A DNA stretch of 64,000 nucleotides from Colwellia demingiae (GCF_007954275.1 NZ_VOLT01000002.1:598642-662641), one strand, 5' to 3'; shown: positions 40,828-52,781, counted from the stretch's first letter. Translations and numbers: made by a program. Notes: generated by a model from the sequence alone, not told the origin.

Positions 40828-42759
40828 GTGAAAAGTATTCTAAAGGTTATATTACTGTCTGCTTGCACGTTTACATCAATTAATATTTCGCAAGCAAATG
40901 ATAGTTTGCAAATATTGACAGATGTTGGACAACAACGAATATTCTTAAAAGCTGAAAAGCTATTAGGAAAAAGTAATTCTCAACAATATCAAAGCCTTTA
41001 TAACCAGTTGTATTATTACCCTCTACAGCCGTACTTAGATCAGCGCAGTCTAATGGAAAACATGCAGTTATCTTCAGCGGGAGAAATTGCTGAATTTTTA
41101 GAAAAATATCAGCATTCGCCATTAGACTGGCCCCTACGAAAAGCATGGTTAACGTTTTTAGCCAAAAAAAATGAAGGCACACTTTTTCTAGAGTTTCATC
41201 AAAATACGCGTAATGAAGTACTTACTTGTCACAAATTGAATTTTTCACTAAAAGCAGGTTTACCGGCAAGCGTAGTGTTACCCCAAGTGACAAAGTTATG
41301 GTTAGTGGGTAAATCCTTAGATAAAGTTTGTGATCCGATAATTAAACAGTGGCAACAAGCGGGTTATAGAACAGATAAAATTGTATGGCAACGTATAGCG
41401 TTAGCTGCAAATGGCGGAAAGCATACCTTAATTCCTTATTTAACTAATTTACTGCCAAAAGAGCAGCAGTATTTAGGCCGACTGTGGCATCAAGTAAGAC
41501 GTGATCCTGCAACAGTGACTAGACAATATAAGTTTATTAAAAAGTCAGCAAAAGAAAGCCAAATATATACGTATGGTATTAAGCGCTTAGTCTGGCGCGA
41601 CCCAAATAAAGCATTAGCGAGTTTTAAAAAAGCACAGCAAACATTCACTTTTTCAACAACACAATACCAGCAAATAGTAGCAAAGTTTGCCGTGGCTTTA
41701 GCAAGTAAAAATCATCCACAAGCGAGGCACTGGTTAGAAAAGTTAGACCCACTGAATATAGACAGTAATATTATGCAGTGGCAGTTAACTGAAGTTTTAA
41801 AGCAGCAAAATTGGCAGCTTGTATTGAAAGAACTGGCAACAATGCCTGAAAAGTATAAAGCAAAATTACAGTGGCGGTACTGGTATGCAAGGGCATTGAT
41901 TGCTACTGATGATTTAGAACATGGCCAAGATGTAATGAACGAATTATCAAGTAAACGTCATTATTATGGTTTTTTGGCTGCTAGCTATCTAGAAACCCCC
42001 GTCAGTTTGCAAGATAGTCCATTAGCAATCACTAGTCAGGAGAAAAACGCTATATTGTTGCACCCCTCAGCCAAGAGGGCATTTGAATTTTATTATTTAG
42101 GCCGTTATGTCAAAGCGCGTAGAGAGTGGCGTTATTGGCTTACACAGCTCAATAAGCGTGAAAAACTAGTCGCAGCAAAACTAGCTAATGAAAATGGTTG
42201 GTTTGACCGAGCAATATTCACCTTGTCACAAGTTGGTTATTTGGATGATGTTGAATTGCGATTTCCAAAGGCATTTGATAAGAAGATTAACTTACATGCT
42301 AAGAAACAAGAAATAAACCCAGCATGGGCTTTTGCTATCGCCAGACGAGAAAGCTCTTTTATGACAGATGCCCGTTCACCGGTTGGAGCAAAAGGGCTAA
42401 TGCAGCTTATGCCCAAAACGGCAAAACAGTTAAAACGAGGCAGTGTTAGCCGACAGTATTTATACAATGCGGATAACAATATTAAGTTAGGCACAAAATA
42501 CTTACGTAAATTACTTGATAAAAACAAAGGTAATCAAGTCCTTGCGACGGCATCGTATAATGCTGGTCCTTATAGGGTGAAAGGATGGGTAAATAATAGT
42601 CATGCCATGCCTGCGGATATCTGGATAGAAACTATTCCATTTAAAGAAACCCGTAACTATGTAAAAAGCGTTTTAGCGTATCAAGAGATTTATCAGCATA
42701 AACCAGGGCAGGTTAGTCAGATTTTTGAGCAAGTCATTAATATGAGTATTGGTGATTAA
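40828..42759 (+). CDS. slt: soluble lytic murein transglycosylase
   Basis: 643 residues, close to E. coli Slt70. The signal peptide is MKSILKVILLSACTFTSINI to about residue 23. A long superhelical ring (~30-470) is followed by the catalytic domain with IARRESSF (catalytic Glu), GAKGLMQLMPKTAKQ, and ATASYNAGPYRVKGW. It cleaves murein glycan chains to anhydro products in the periplasm. GTG start at 40828 with AGAGG upstream. Confidence 0.94.
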   Translation: MKSILKVILLSACTFTSINISQANDSLQILTDVGQQRIFLKAEKLLGKSNSQQYQSLYNQLYYYPLQPYLDQRSLMENMQLSSAGEIAEFLEKYQHSPLDWPLRKAWLTFLAKKNEGTLFLEFHQNTRNEVLTCHKLNFSLKAGLPASVVLPQVTKLWLVGKSLDKVCDPIIKQWQQAGYRTDKIVWQRIALAANGGKHTLIPYLTNLLPKEQQYLGRLWHQVRRDPATVTRQYKFIKKSAKESQIYTYGIKRLVWRDPNKALASFKKAQQTFTFSTTQYQQIVAKFAVALASKNHPQARHWLEKLDPLNIDSNIMQWQLTEVLKQQNWQLVLKELATMPEKYKAKLQWRYWYARALIATDDLEHGQDVMNELSSKRHYYGFLAASYLETPVSLQDSPLAITSQEKNAILLHPSAKRAFEFYYLGRYVKARREWRYWLTQLNKREKLVAAKLANENGWFDRAIFTLSQVGYLDDVELRFPKAFDKKINLHAKKQEINPAWAFAIARRESSFMTDARSPVGAKGLMQLMPKTAKQLKRGSVSRQYLYNADNNIKLGTKYLRKLLDKNKGNQVLATASYNAGPYRVKGWVNNSHAMPADIWIETIPFKETRNYVKSVLAYQEIYQHKPGQVSQIFEQVINMSIGD

Positions 42760-42886
42760 GTAAATAACTTAACACTAGAAGATAAACTGCGCTTGTCTTT
42801 GCAAAGTTATATGCACAAATTTAGCACATTTAAAATGGCGCTTTCTATTGTCAATAGCGTGGCTTTTGAGGGATATGCTATCATAA

Positions 42887-44254
<1,368 letters not shown>

Positions 44255-44257
<3 letters not shown>

Positions 44258-44523
44258 GGTCTGTTGACCTTTCATTTTAGTCTCTGCTATAGGCTAATTT
44301 TTAAGTTAACAAAGCGAAAAGAGTGCTATGTAGTCACTCTACTTTAATGATTTTAAACGCTGTTGGGTTGAAAATTAGCCATAGCCCTTCGGGTTGCCTT
44401 GAAAAAGCGTCATTCTTTGTTGCTTCATTCGCATTTGGAACAACCAAATATTGAATGAAGCGCCTCGATTGTCATCTTTTTCAAGTGCAACAGAGTTACA
44501 AACTGAAAGATCAACAAACCCTA
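44255..44523. repeat. MITE-like element with 20-bp terminal inverted repeats, family C
   Basis: Ends TAGGGTCTGTTGACCTTTCA (44255-44274) and TGAAAGATCAACAAACCCTA (44504-44523) match in 18 of 20 positions as inverted repeats. The 269-bp element has no gene. It begins and ends with TA, as in Tc1/mariner or IS630-type insertions. It fills the pepQ-yigZ gap and supplies the pepQ stop codon. The interior holds the hairpin module near 44417-44469. Confidence 0.85.
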
Positions 44524-44545
44524 TTTCAGAGAAGTAAAATTTATT

Positions 44546-45160
44546 GTGACTAAGTCCTACCCTATTGCGATTAATGATGTTGAAGACGAAAGCATTGTTA
44601 ATCGCAGTCGTTTCATCTGCTATTTACGGCCTTGTGACGATATAGCACAAGCTAAAGCTATGTTAAAAGAGCTACAGCAACTTCACCCGCAAGCGAGTCA
44701 TCATTGTCATGCTTTTTTGACGAAAGCGGCCGAAGATAGTCAAGGTTATGGCTTTTCTGATGATGGTGAGCCAACAGGTACTGCGGGAAAGCCTATGTTA
44801 TTGGCATTGCAAGGTGGGGGGATCGGTCATGTTTGTGCAATTGTAGTTCGATACTTTGGTGGGACTAAATTAGGTACAGGCGGTTTACAAAGAGCATATG
44901 GTGGTAGTGTTCGCCAAGCATTAGCACTTTTACAGTCAAAAATTAAAATAGCTATGGTGCACAAAACCTTAGCATGTCAATATAGCCAAGTAGATGATGT
45001 TTTGCATTTGCTTAAGCAAATTGAAGGTCAAGTTGTCACTCAAGACTATCAACAAACAGTCATTTTTCGACTCGCTATTCCAATAGAAAAATTGGTATTC
45101 ATGCAAGATAAGTTACACACATTGTCATCAGGACAATTACAGTTAACTGCTCTCGAATAA
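44546..45160 (+). CDS. yigZ: YigZ/IMPACT family protein
   Basis: 204 residues. The signature SQGYGFSDDGEPTGTAGKPM and VVRYFGGTKLGTGGLQRAY define the N-terminal UPF0029/IMPACT domain, followed by the DUF1949 ferredoxin-like domain. Function in bacteria is not settled; a role in RNA or ribosome-related control has been proposed. GTG start. It is 24 bases upstream of trkH. Confidence 0.93.
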   Translation: MTKSYPIAINDVEDESIVNRSRFICYLRPCDDIAQAKAMLKELQQLHPQASHHCHAFLTKAAEDSQGYGFSDDGEPTGTAGKPMLLALQGGGIGHVCAIVVRYFGGTKLGTGGLQRAYGGSVRQALALLQSKIKIAMVHKTLACQYSQVDDVLHLLKQIEGQVVTQDYQQTVIFRLAIPIEKLVFMQDKLHTLSSGQLQLTALE

Positions 45161-45184
45161 TAAACCGAATAAGAAAAATAAAAC

Positions 45185-46636
45185 GTGCAATATAAAAATA
45201 TTATCCGAATTCTAGGCTTGTTGGTTGGGTTACTTAGTGTGACTATGTTGCCTCCTGCATTAATTTCGTTAGTCTACCGCGATGGTGGTGGTTTACCTTT
45301 TATTCTGGCTTTTTTATGGTGTATCGGCACAGGGTTTTTGGCTTGGTATCCTCATCGTTTTGAAAAAACTGATCTTAAAGCCCGAGAAGGCTTTTTAATT
45401 GTTGTGCTCTTTTGGTTAGTATTAGCCAGTTTTTCTGCTATTCCTCTTATGTTATTAGAGACACCTAATTTATCCACCACCGATGCCTTTTTTGAATCCT
45501 TTTCAGGGTTAACGACTACCGGTGCCACTATTTTAAATCACATTGATGATTTACCGCATGCTGTATTATGGTATCGCCAGCAATTACAGTGGTTGGGCGG
45601 TATGGGGATAATTGTTTTAGCTGTTGCCGTATTACCTATGCTTGGTATTGGTGGCATGCAGCTATATCGCGCTGAAACACCTGGGCCAGTTAAAGATTCA
45701 AAAATGACGCCCCGTATTGCCGATACCGCAAAACACTTGTGGTACATCTATTTAGGGTTAACTATTGCTTGTGCACTGGCATACTGGCTTGCGGGAATGT
45801 CAGGATTTGATGCTATTTGTCATGCCTTTTCAACCATTGCAATAGGTGGCTTTTCAACGCACGATGCCAGTATGGGCTATTTTAATAGCCCTGCGATTAA
45901 CTTAGTTTGTGTCACCTTCTTGTTAATTGCAGGGGTGAATTTCGCATTGCACTACGCTGCTGTACAGAGTAGATCACTAAAGAGTTATTTCTTCGACCCT
46001 GAGTTCAAAGTTTTTATTGGTATTCAAATCGTACTAGTTGTGATTTGTTTTACCGTATTATTAAGCACAGGGACTTATCAAGATGCTGACCAAGCACTAG
46101 ATCAAGCACTATTCCAATCTGTTTCAATTAGTACTACCGCTGGGTTTGCAACGACATCTTTTGCTGATTGGCCAACGCTATTGCCTATGTTACTTATTTT
46201 TTCTAGTTTTATTGGTGGCTGTGCAGGTAGTACTGGTGGTGGTATGAAGGTAGTACGCGTAGTGTTACTTTATTTACAAGGTCTTAGAGAATTAAATAAA
46301 CTCGTACATCCTAGAGCTATTTTTAGTATTAAATTAGGTCGAAAAGTTTTACCTGATCGTATTGTTGAAGCCGTATGGGGTTTCTTCTCTGCTTACGCAG
46401 CGGTGTTTGTTATTTGTATGTTATTGCTGTTGGCAGCAGGTATGGATGACATCACAGCTTTTACAGCCGTTGCGGCTTGTATCAATAACCTTGGCCCAGG
46501 GTTAGGAGAGGTTGCTGCTAACTTTTCTTCGATTAATGATATGAGCAAGTGGGTATTAATCATGGCCATGTTATTTGGTCGTTTAGAGATATTTACGCTG
46601 CTAGTTCTATTTACTCCTGCCTTCTGGCGTTCATAA
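45185..46636 (+). CDS. trkH: Trk potassium uptake channel subunit TrkH
   Basis: 483 residues with about ten to twelve hydrophobic segments in four repeats. P-loop selectivity segments include SGLTTTGATI, FSTIAIGGFSTHD, SISTTAGFATTSF and AACINNLGPGLG. It takes up K+ with TrkA regulation. GTG start. The trkA gene is only 3.4 kb to the right in this genome, on the opposite strand. Confidence 0.95.
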   Translation: MQYKNIIRILGLLVGLLSVTMLPPALISLVYRDGGGLPFILAFLWCIGTGFLAWYPHRFEKTDLKAREGFLIVVLFWLVLASFSAIPLMLLETPNLSTTDAFFESFSGLTTTGATILNHIDDLPHAVLWYRQQLQWLGGMGIIVLAVAVLPMLGIGGMQLYRAETPGPVKDSKMTPRIADTAKHLWYIYLGLTIACALAYWLAGMSGFDAICHAFSTIAIGGFSTHDASMGYFNSPAINLVCVTFLLIAGVNFALHYAAVQSRSLKSYFFDPEFKVFIGIQIVLVVICFTVLLSTGTYQDADQALDQALFQSVSISTTAGFATTSFADWPTLLPMLLIFSSFIGGCAGSTGGGMKVVRVVLLYLQGLRELNKLVHPRAIFSIKLGRKVLPDRIVEAVWGFFSAYAAVFVICMLLLLAAGMDDITAFTAVAACINNLGPGLGEVAANFSSINDMSKWVLIMAMLFGRLEIFTLLVLFTPAFWRS

Positions 46637-46704
46637 ATCGTGTATACATATGACTAATAATGTTTACACGATTTTATTTATTGATCATGATATTAAAGCG
46701 TTAA

Positions 46705-49644
46705 TTACCATTTATAACTAAGTGCTACCCAGCCCTGTGTATCAGAACTCTCATTTTCTGGATTTACTTGTGCAATTCCATAATTAATCGCTACGTTAGT
46801 TATTCCAGTAAAACCAAAGTCATTGTTGAGTGACCCTTTAACACCGTAACTATCGATAATATCTCGCTCAGTCATTTCGTGGCGAGTATAAAATACTTCC
46901 ACAAAGCCTAATGGCATATATGCTTGATAAGCTTGATAGTCATTACCCATTTGACGATAAAAGGCCAATTCAGGTGCTAACTGCTTATTGATATGCGCTT
47001 TTTCTTGGATTAGTGTTGAAGAGTAGCCACCTAAACTGAGGATATCGCCAGCATCATCTGAACGTTGTGCCCATAGGTAGTTAAACCCTAGGCCAAAGCC
47101 ATATATATGAGCGTTTAAGTTAACTAGACCATTACTACCGGTATAACTACCATCATTGCTATTGATTTCTGCTTGGTCATCTTGAGCTGAAATTAATCGA
47201 GCATTTATTGCTTGTGAAATCCCCCAGCTTTGTTGGTCGTGTGACCAGTTTTGTTCAATACCGAGAGAAAAAGATAGACTAGAAAAGTCAACATGCTGGC
47301 TGTTCTCATATTGTGATGCTTGCACTTGTGCAAATACATCAATAGCGAGCGTTTCTATGCTGTAGGGATAGCGAGCTTCAAGTAACAGACCTTTTTCAGT
47401 TGTTTTACCTAGGTTTAACGCATCACTATCTTGTTGATCTGTTTTTAAATTGAATACATAACCGTGAGCAAGTAATTTTACTGGCCATCCTTGCCAGCGA
47501 ACTACCCCCGAGGCACCGGAGATAATGTTGCTAAAAATATCTTGGCTAGCATTTACTTGCCAATCAAAACGAGAAAGTACATCACCTGACTTATAACCGA
47601 CTTCAAGCATACTGCTACTGGCTGAATAAATACTTTCAGCGATCGTTATTGTTCCTTGTTGAGGACCAATGCCATAGTCTGATTGTTCGCCAATACTTTC
47701 ATCAACAGCGATAGTCGCTTCAGAAAGCTTTAAACTGTCGGCTAAGTTAACCGTCATTGCCGAGGTTGTGGTGGTGTTTGTAATTCTTTGGTTATTGGCT
47801 TTACTCAAGTCAAGCTGATAAACATCAGGCCCTTGAGTGTTAATAGCCATATGGAGCAATTCATTATCTCCTTTAACCATAGGCCAAGTAATGACTTGTT
47901 CTCCTGAGGTCACTGCCGATAATACTTTATTTATAAAATCATACTTGTATAAGCGCGTTGCACTATCTAAACCGGCAACAAAATACAGTGATTGACCATC
48001 CTTAGACCATTCAGGGAAAGATAGAAATTGATAGTTTTCAGGCAAAGGTATTATTTGCTCTTGTTCACTATCAAGCTGGCGAACTTTTAATTGCCACTTA
48101 TTATTTAAACTTGAATTTACATAAGCAAAGCTATCAGAGGGAGAGTCATTAAGTGTCGGGCGAAGTCGTGGGAAATCGTAAACTTGTTCAAGGCTTTGTG
48201 GTGTCAATTCAGCCGTTATTTCACCTAAAGATTCAGGAGCTAAACTTACTTTTACTAATTGTGAGTACCCAACACGGCTGCGTTCAGCAATAATATATTG
48301 GCCATCGTTACTAATATCAAAACGACGGAGGTTTGCACTGGTTGTTAGCTGTTTTATTGTATTTGTTGGTAAGTGCCAAGAAAAGAGATCTTGGTGGTAA
48401 CTGTTTTTCTTCGCTAAGCTACTGGAACCGTAAATAAGGGTATCTTGATTAAGCCAGCGTGGGTTCTTTATACCGCGGTTATTTCTTTGATTTAAGGTAT
48501 AAGCTACTTCACGTTTAAAAACACTAGGCGCTTTATCCGCAATATCTAGAGGATCATCTGCTAATAATTCTTTGGACTTTTTGGTAAATTCTTCAATGCT
48601 TTTTGTATTTTTACCCGTTTTATAGATATTTAACTCGGTTGTATTACCTTCCTCAGTTCTTTGAGTTTCGACAATAGCAAGGTAATCACCTCGCGGACTT
48701 AAACTCGGATCACTAGTATAGCCGGATAAATCTAACCATAATTTTGAACGATTATCCTCATTACTTTGCGCCGTTAACTGAGCTTCATGTTGCATTGCTT
48801 TATAAGTGTATTCAGCAACAAAACGTTGATAAAGGTTTTTCGCTGTATCGGGGAAAACACCTTTAAAAGCACTTTCAAAGTCACGCTGTTCAACTGCAGA
48901 CCAACGAGTCCAAACCGCATCAAGAGTGTCTTGACCGTAGTTTTCTTCTAACCACTTTAAATAGCGTACACCAACGAGATAAGCCATTGAGCCAGACATG
49001 AAACTGTCATCGCCCGAATTTAGTTGTTTATAACTAGGCAAAGCTCCTTGTCGAGCAAATTGCTGGATGATTGCTTCTACCTGATTGTTAAATAATCGAC
49101 CGCGACCGGTCAGCTTAGATTCTAACAAAGTGGCATAACCTTCACTTACCCAACGCTCACCATTAATTTGTGAAGCATCATAAAAATCATACCAATTGGC
49201 TAGGTTATTACGCCAATTACTCCGACTTTTCTGCCCTAAATGTACAAGATGGACATATTCATGCAGCACTAATAGTTGTTGCCAACCAGTAGAGTTAGCA
49301 ATAATAGTGTCTGATTGTGGAGGCGTAGCAAAGAAAGCCATATAAGGTCGATGACTTAGAGGAAAGGCAAAACCATTGGCGGCATTGTATGGGTCGACAA
49401 TATAAGCATCGACCTTTTCTGTGATAACACGACCTTGTTGTTCTTTAATGAGTTGGCGAACAACCTCCATTTCCCTTGCACTTGATAAAGCCCACTGACG
49501 GTATTCTGGGGTGAAATGGACACGAAAATTTTCAGTTTCAAAAGTTTGCCAATTTTTAGCATTATCAACAAGTTCTGCTTGGCTATTAAAAGCTATGCTA
49601 CTTAGTGCTAGCGTGATGGCCGTGAGTACTTTAGATACTTTCAT
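46705..49644 (-). CDS. predicted metalloprotease with TolB-like propeller and C-terminal barrel
   Basis: 979 residues. A signal peptide ends near FNSQAEL (residue ~23). The N-terminal domain carries HEYVH at 128-132 and ERWVSEGYATLLE with Glu168 as probable third zinc ligand, the pattern of a gluzincin peptidase. The middle (~290-640) has repeated blocks such as SLSPRGDYLAIVE, DISNDGQYIIAE and PEWSKDGQSLYFVAG, typical of WD40-like (PD40/TolB) propeller blades. The last ~330 residues are strand-rich and end in WVALSYKW with a terminal aromatic, suggesting an outer-membrane barrel. No named function is assigned. Confidence 0.8.
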   Translation of the reverse strand: MKVSKVLTAITLALSSIAFNSQAELVDNAKNWQTFETENFRVHFTPEYRQWALSSAREMEVVRQLIKEQQGRVITEKVDAYIVDPYNAANGFAFPLSHRPYMAFFATPPQSDTIIANSTGWQQLLVLHEYVHLVHLGQKSRSNWRNNLANWYDFYDASQINGERWVSEGYATLLESKLTGRGRLFNNQVEAIIQQFARQGALPSYKQLNSGDDSFMSGSMAYLVGVRYLKWLEENYGQDTLDAVWTRWSAVEQRDFESAFKGVFPDTAKNLYQRFVAEYTYKAMQHEAQLTAQSNEDNRSKLWLDLSGYTSDPSLSPRGDYLAIVETQRTEEGNTTELNIYKTGKNTKSIEEFTKKSKELLADDPLDIADKAPSVFKREVAYTLNQRNNRGIKNPRWLNQDTLIYGSSSLAKKNSYHQDLFSWHLPTNTIKQLTTSANLRRFDISNDGQYIIAERSRVGYSQLVKVSLAPESLGEITAELTPQSLEQVYDFPRLRPTLNDSPSDSFAYVNSSLNNKWQLKVRQLDSEQEQIIPLPENYQFLSFPEWSKDGQSLYFVAGLDSATRLYKYDFINKVLSAVTSGEQVITWPMVKGDNELLHMAINTQGPDVYQLDLSKANNQRITNTTTTSAMTVNLADSLKLSEATIAVDESIGEQSDYGIGPQQGTITIAESIYSASSSMLEVGYKSGDVLSRFDWQVNASQDIFSNIISGASGVVRWQGWPVKLLAHGYVFNLKTDQQDSDALNLGKTTEKGLLLEARYPYSIETLAIDVFAQVQASQYENSQHVDFSSLSFSLGIEQNWSHDQQSWGISQAINARLISAQDDQAEINSNDGSYTGSNGLVNLNAHIYGFGLGFNYLWAQRSDDAGDILSLGGYSSTLIQEKAHINKQLAPELAFYRQMGNDYQAYQAYMPLGFVEVFYTRHEMTERDIIDSYGVKGSLNNDFGFTGITNVAINYGIAQVNPENESSDTQGWVALSYKW

Positions 49645-49673
49645 AAAAATCCTTGTAAATTGTGGGCTTAATC

Positions 49674-49837
49674 TAATACCAATTACACAAATTAATTGTC
49701 CATCTTCAAATGGTCTACATCTACACTTTCTGCGTTGCGCTCAATCCCAATAGCCAGCTATTGCTCAATCACGCGCCTTGAATTTGAAGATTTATCCTCA
49801 TTGAATTTTGAGCTCTAAATTAATGTAAATGGTATAA
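49674..49837. repeat. short palindromic repeat, family B-like ends
   Basis: About 164 bp from TAATACCAATTACACAAATT to AATGTAAATGGTATAA. The ends resemble family B ends, but the interior is different and itself palindromic (TGCGTTGCGCTCAAT near 49731, ATTGCTCAATCACGCGCC near 49760). It lies upstream of the metalloprotease gene, in the wider gap before trkA. Confidence 0.7.
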
Positions 49838-49959
49838 TATGTTTCAACGGGTGAAAATAATAATAAGTTTTATTATGTGAACAAGGGGATTATTACAGCT
49901 AATCACTTGTAGGATAAGTGATTAGCTGTAAATATTTATGTCAAAGGAGGGAGATAGTT

Positions 49960-50091
49960 ATGCCAATCGTATTAAATTATTACTCACTGGTACGGGATAA
50001 AATACTCTGCGGCTGTATTTTCTCTATAGACAACAAAAGCACAAACTTAATGAAAGTAATATTAGAAGTAAATAGCACTCACTTGGAATAG
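49960..50091 (+). CDS. candidate small protein
   Basis: 43 codons from ATG at 49960 to TAG at 50089-50091. The strong ribosome site AAAGGAGGGAG lies eight bases before the ATG, the best Shine-Dalgarno match in the gap. The product would begin [14 protein letters not shown] and has two Cys in CGC. The last 30 bases are antisense to the 3' end of trkA. Nothing recognised; it may be chance. It is the only feature I see in 49838-50061. Confidence 0.3.
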   Translation: MPIVLNYYSLVRDKILCGCIFSIDNKSTNLMKVILEVNSTHLE

Positions 50092-51438
50092 TTTTTCGAT
50101 ATCACAGATGTAGCGTTTATTAACTAAAAATAAAATAACGTGGTCTTCTTCATGAATTAAGGTGTTTGAATGAGCAATCAATACTTCATTACCACGGACA
50201 ATAGCACCAATAGTAGCACCAGGTGGTAATTTGATATTTTTGATTGCACGACCAACCACTTTAGATGACTTTTCATCACCTTTGGCAACAATTTCAATAG
50301 CCTCAGCCGCACCGCCGCGTAAGCTATAAACATTATCGATAGCGCCACGCCTAACATGCGTTAATAGGGCAGATATAGTGGCTTGCTGTGGTGATATAGC
50401 AATATCAATAGTACTGCCTTGTACTAAATCAATATAGGCATCTCGTTGGATAAGGACCATAGTTTTACGAACGCCAAGCTTTTTAGCGAGCAGTGAAGAC
50501 ATGATATTAGCTTCATCATCATTGGTAACCGCTATAAATATATCAAATTGATCAATATTTTCTTCAGTGAGTAATTCCTGATCGGAAGAGTCACCAGCAA
50601 AAACTAACGTATCATTGAGCTCAGACGTTAATTGCTCAGCACGTTTTGGAGAACGCTCAATGAGTTTTACTTGATGATTTTTTTCTAAAATCCGAGCTAA
50701 ACCTGCGCCAATATTACCACCACCGGCAATCATTATACGTTTATAAGCTGATTCGAGTTTTTGTAACTCATTCATCACCGCGCGTATATGTATACTAGCA
50801 GCGATAAAAAATACTTCATCATCTGCTTCAATTACTGTGGTACCGAGAGGGCGTATTGGCTTACCGTTTCGGTATATGGCAGCTACACGCGTATCGACAT
50901 TAGGAATATGATCTCTTAATGTTGAAAGTGCGTGGCCAACGAGTAAACCACCGTAATAAGCTTTTACTGCTACTAGGCTTACTTTCCCATTCGCAAACTC
51001 TAATACTTGCAGTGCGCCGGGGTAATCAATTAGGCGCGCAATATCTCGCGTTACTAATTCTTCGGGAGCGATAATATGATCAACAGGAATGTGCTTTTTA
51101 TGAAAAAGTTGCTCAGAATACTTTAATATTTGATTCGAACGAATACGGGCAATCTTTTTTGGCGTATTAAACAACGAAGAACATATTTGGCATGTGATCA
51201 TATTGGTGGCATCATCACTAGTAACGGCAATAACCATGTCAGCATCTTCAGCGCCAGCACTTTTCAAAACATCAGGATGACCCCCTTGACCAGTAACGAC
51301 TTGTAAATCCATTTTATCTTGCAGTTCACGTAGCTTTTCACCATCTACGTCTACTACCGAAATGTCATTGTTTTCACCGACAAGATTTTCAGCTAACGTA
51401 CCGCCGACTTGTCCTGCACCCACTATGATTATTTTCAT
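50062..51438 (-). CDS. trkA: Trk potassium transporter regulatory subunit TrkA
   Basis: 458 residues, two RCK halves. The first Rossmann fold is [19 protein letters not shown], the second [16 protein letters not shown], each followed by a TrkA_C domain. It binds NAD(H)/ATP and gates TrkH. Last gene of def-fmt-rsmB-trkA, starting 20 bases after rsmB. Confidence 0.96.
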   Translation of the reverse strand: MKIIIVGAGQVGGTLAENLVGENNDISVVDVDGEKLRELQDKMDLQVVTGQGGHPDVLKSAGAEDADMVIAVTSDDATNMITCQICSSLFNTPKKIARIRSNQILKYSEQLFHKKHIPVDHIIAPEELVTRDIARLIDYPGALQVLEFANGKVSLVAVKAYYGGLLVGHALSTLRDHIPNVDTRVAAIYRNGKPIRPLGTTVIEADDEVFFIAASIHIRAVMNELQKLESAYKRIMIAGGGNIGAGLARILEKNHQVKLIERSPKRAEQLTSELNDTLVFAGDSSDQELLTEENIDQFDIFIAVTNDDEANIMSSLLAKKLGVRKTMVLIQRDAYIDLVQGSTIDIAISPQQATISALLTHVRRGAIDNVYSLRGGAAEAIEIVAKGDEKSSKVVGRAIKNIKLPPGATIGAIVRGNEVLIAHSNTLIHEEDHVILFLVNKRYICDIEKLFQVSAIYF

Positions 51439-51458
51439 GCGTCACTTTTCTGCTTGTG

Positions 51459-52781
51459 TTATTTGAGTTTTAACAATTTGGCGTAATAAAAGCCGTCCAT
51501 GTTTTCAGCATCAGGTAATAATTGCCAACCGATTGCATTTTCATCAGTATCAGGGTTATTACAGTTAATGGCAATTAGTTGTACGTCTTGGTTTTGCTCA
51601 ATAAAGCGAGATATTTGCTGACAGTTTTCTTCAGGCAAAACACTACACGTTGCGTAAAGTAAGGTACCGCCCGGTTTGAGCAACGACCAGATATTGTCAA
51701 GGATCTGCTGCTGCAAGACAACTAACTTATCAATATCATCAGCTTTACGTAACCACTTTATATCAGGGTGACGGCGAATTACGCCAGTTCCAGAGCAGGG
51801 CGCATCAAGTAATATGCGATCAAATTGTTCACCAGACCACCAATCTTTAGTCGCTGCATCTGCAGTAATTACGTTAGCCGTTAGGTTTAAGCGATCTAGA
51901 TTCTCATGAACCCGAGTGAGGCGGCCTTCTTCAATATCAATTGCTGTCATTGAGGCAATGTCAGGGGTTTGCTCAATAATATGGCAGGTTTTACCACCAG
52001 GTGCTGCGCAGCAATCCAATACAACATCATTGGGTTGGCAATCTAACAAACGTGCTGCTTGCTGAGCCGCGCCATCTTGTACTGAAACCCAACCATCATC
52101 AAAGCCCGGTAATTTAGCGACATCGAGAGGTTTAGCAAGTGCAATTGCTTGGGAGTTTGGCTCAACGTGAGCAATTTCAATTTCCGCTTCTACGAGCAAC
52201 GCTTGGTATTGTTCACTAGTGTGATGTTGTTGATTGACACGTAACCACATAGGAGGCTTTTGCTGATTTGCATCGAGTATCGCTTGCCACTGATCTGAGT
52301 AGGCTTGTTGTATTTTTTTAATAAACCAACCAGGGTGATTGTATTTTATTGGATCAGGTATCTTTTTATCTGTTTTGTTTTCTTGTTTACTTTCTGCTTC
52401 TAATGTACGTAAAAAGCCTCTAAGCACAGCATTAACCAATCCTTTCATATGGTCATTTTTTAACGTTTTTGTTGCTGCTACAGTTTCACTCACCGCGGCG
52501 TGGTCAGGTATACGCATATATCTTATTTGATAAACCCCAACTAAAAGTAAAAAATGAAAGACTCTCTGTTTGCCTTTTATTGGCTTTTGTACCAATTGAC
52601 TCACATCATTTTCTAATTCTGGTAAGTACCGCAATACTCCGTAGCAAATTTCTTGCAGTAAACCTTTATCTTTACCTATCAACTTATCTTGTTGTTTTGG
52701 GAGTTCATCACTTAAGCTTCGCCCTTGATCTATAACGGCGTAACAACATTTTGCTGCAAGAGCTCTAATATTAATTGTCAT
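51459..52781 (-). CDS. rsmB: 16S rRNA m5C967 methyltransferase RsmB
   Basis: 440 residues from the ATG at 52781 (MTINIRALAAKCCYAV); the frame opens at 52829 inside fmt, but the shorter start fits RsmB. A NusB-like N-terminal domain is followed by the methyltransferase domain with DCCAAPGGKTCHI, LLDAPCSGTGVIRRHPDIKW and LLYATCSVLPEEN, the two catalytic cysteines. It modifies C967 of 16S rRNA. Start lies eight bases beyond the fmt stop. Confidence 0.96.
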   Translation of the reverse strand: MTINIRALAAKCCYAVIDQGRSLSDELPKQQDKLIGKDKGLLQEICYGVLRYLPELENDVSQLVQKPIKGKQRVFHFLLLVGVYQIRYMRIPDHAAVSETVAATKTLKNDHMKGLVNAVLRGFLRTLEAESKQENKTDKKIPDPIKYNHPGWFIKKIQQAYSDQWQAILDANQQKPPMWLRVNQQHHTSEQYQALLVEAEIEIAHVEPNSQAIALAKPLDVAKLPGFDDGWVSVQDGAAQQAARLLDCQPNDVVLDCCAAPGGKTCHIIEQTPDIASMTAIDIEEGRLTRVHENLDRLNLTANVITADAATKDWWSGEQFDRILLDAPCSGTGVIRRHPDIKWLRKADDIDKLVVLQQQILDNIWSLLKPGGTLLYATCSVLPEENCQQISRFIEQNQDVQLIAINCNNPDTDENAIGWQLLPDAENMDGFYYAKLLKLK

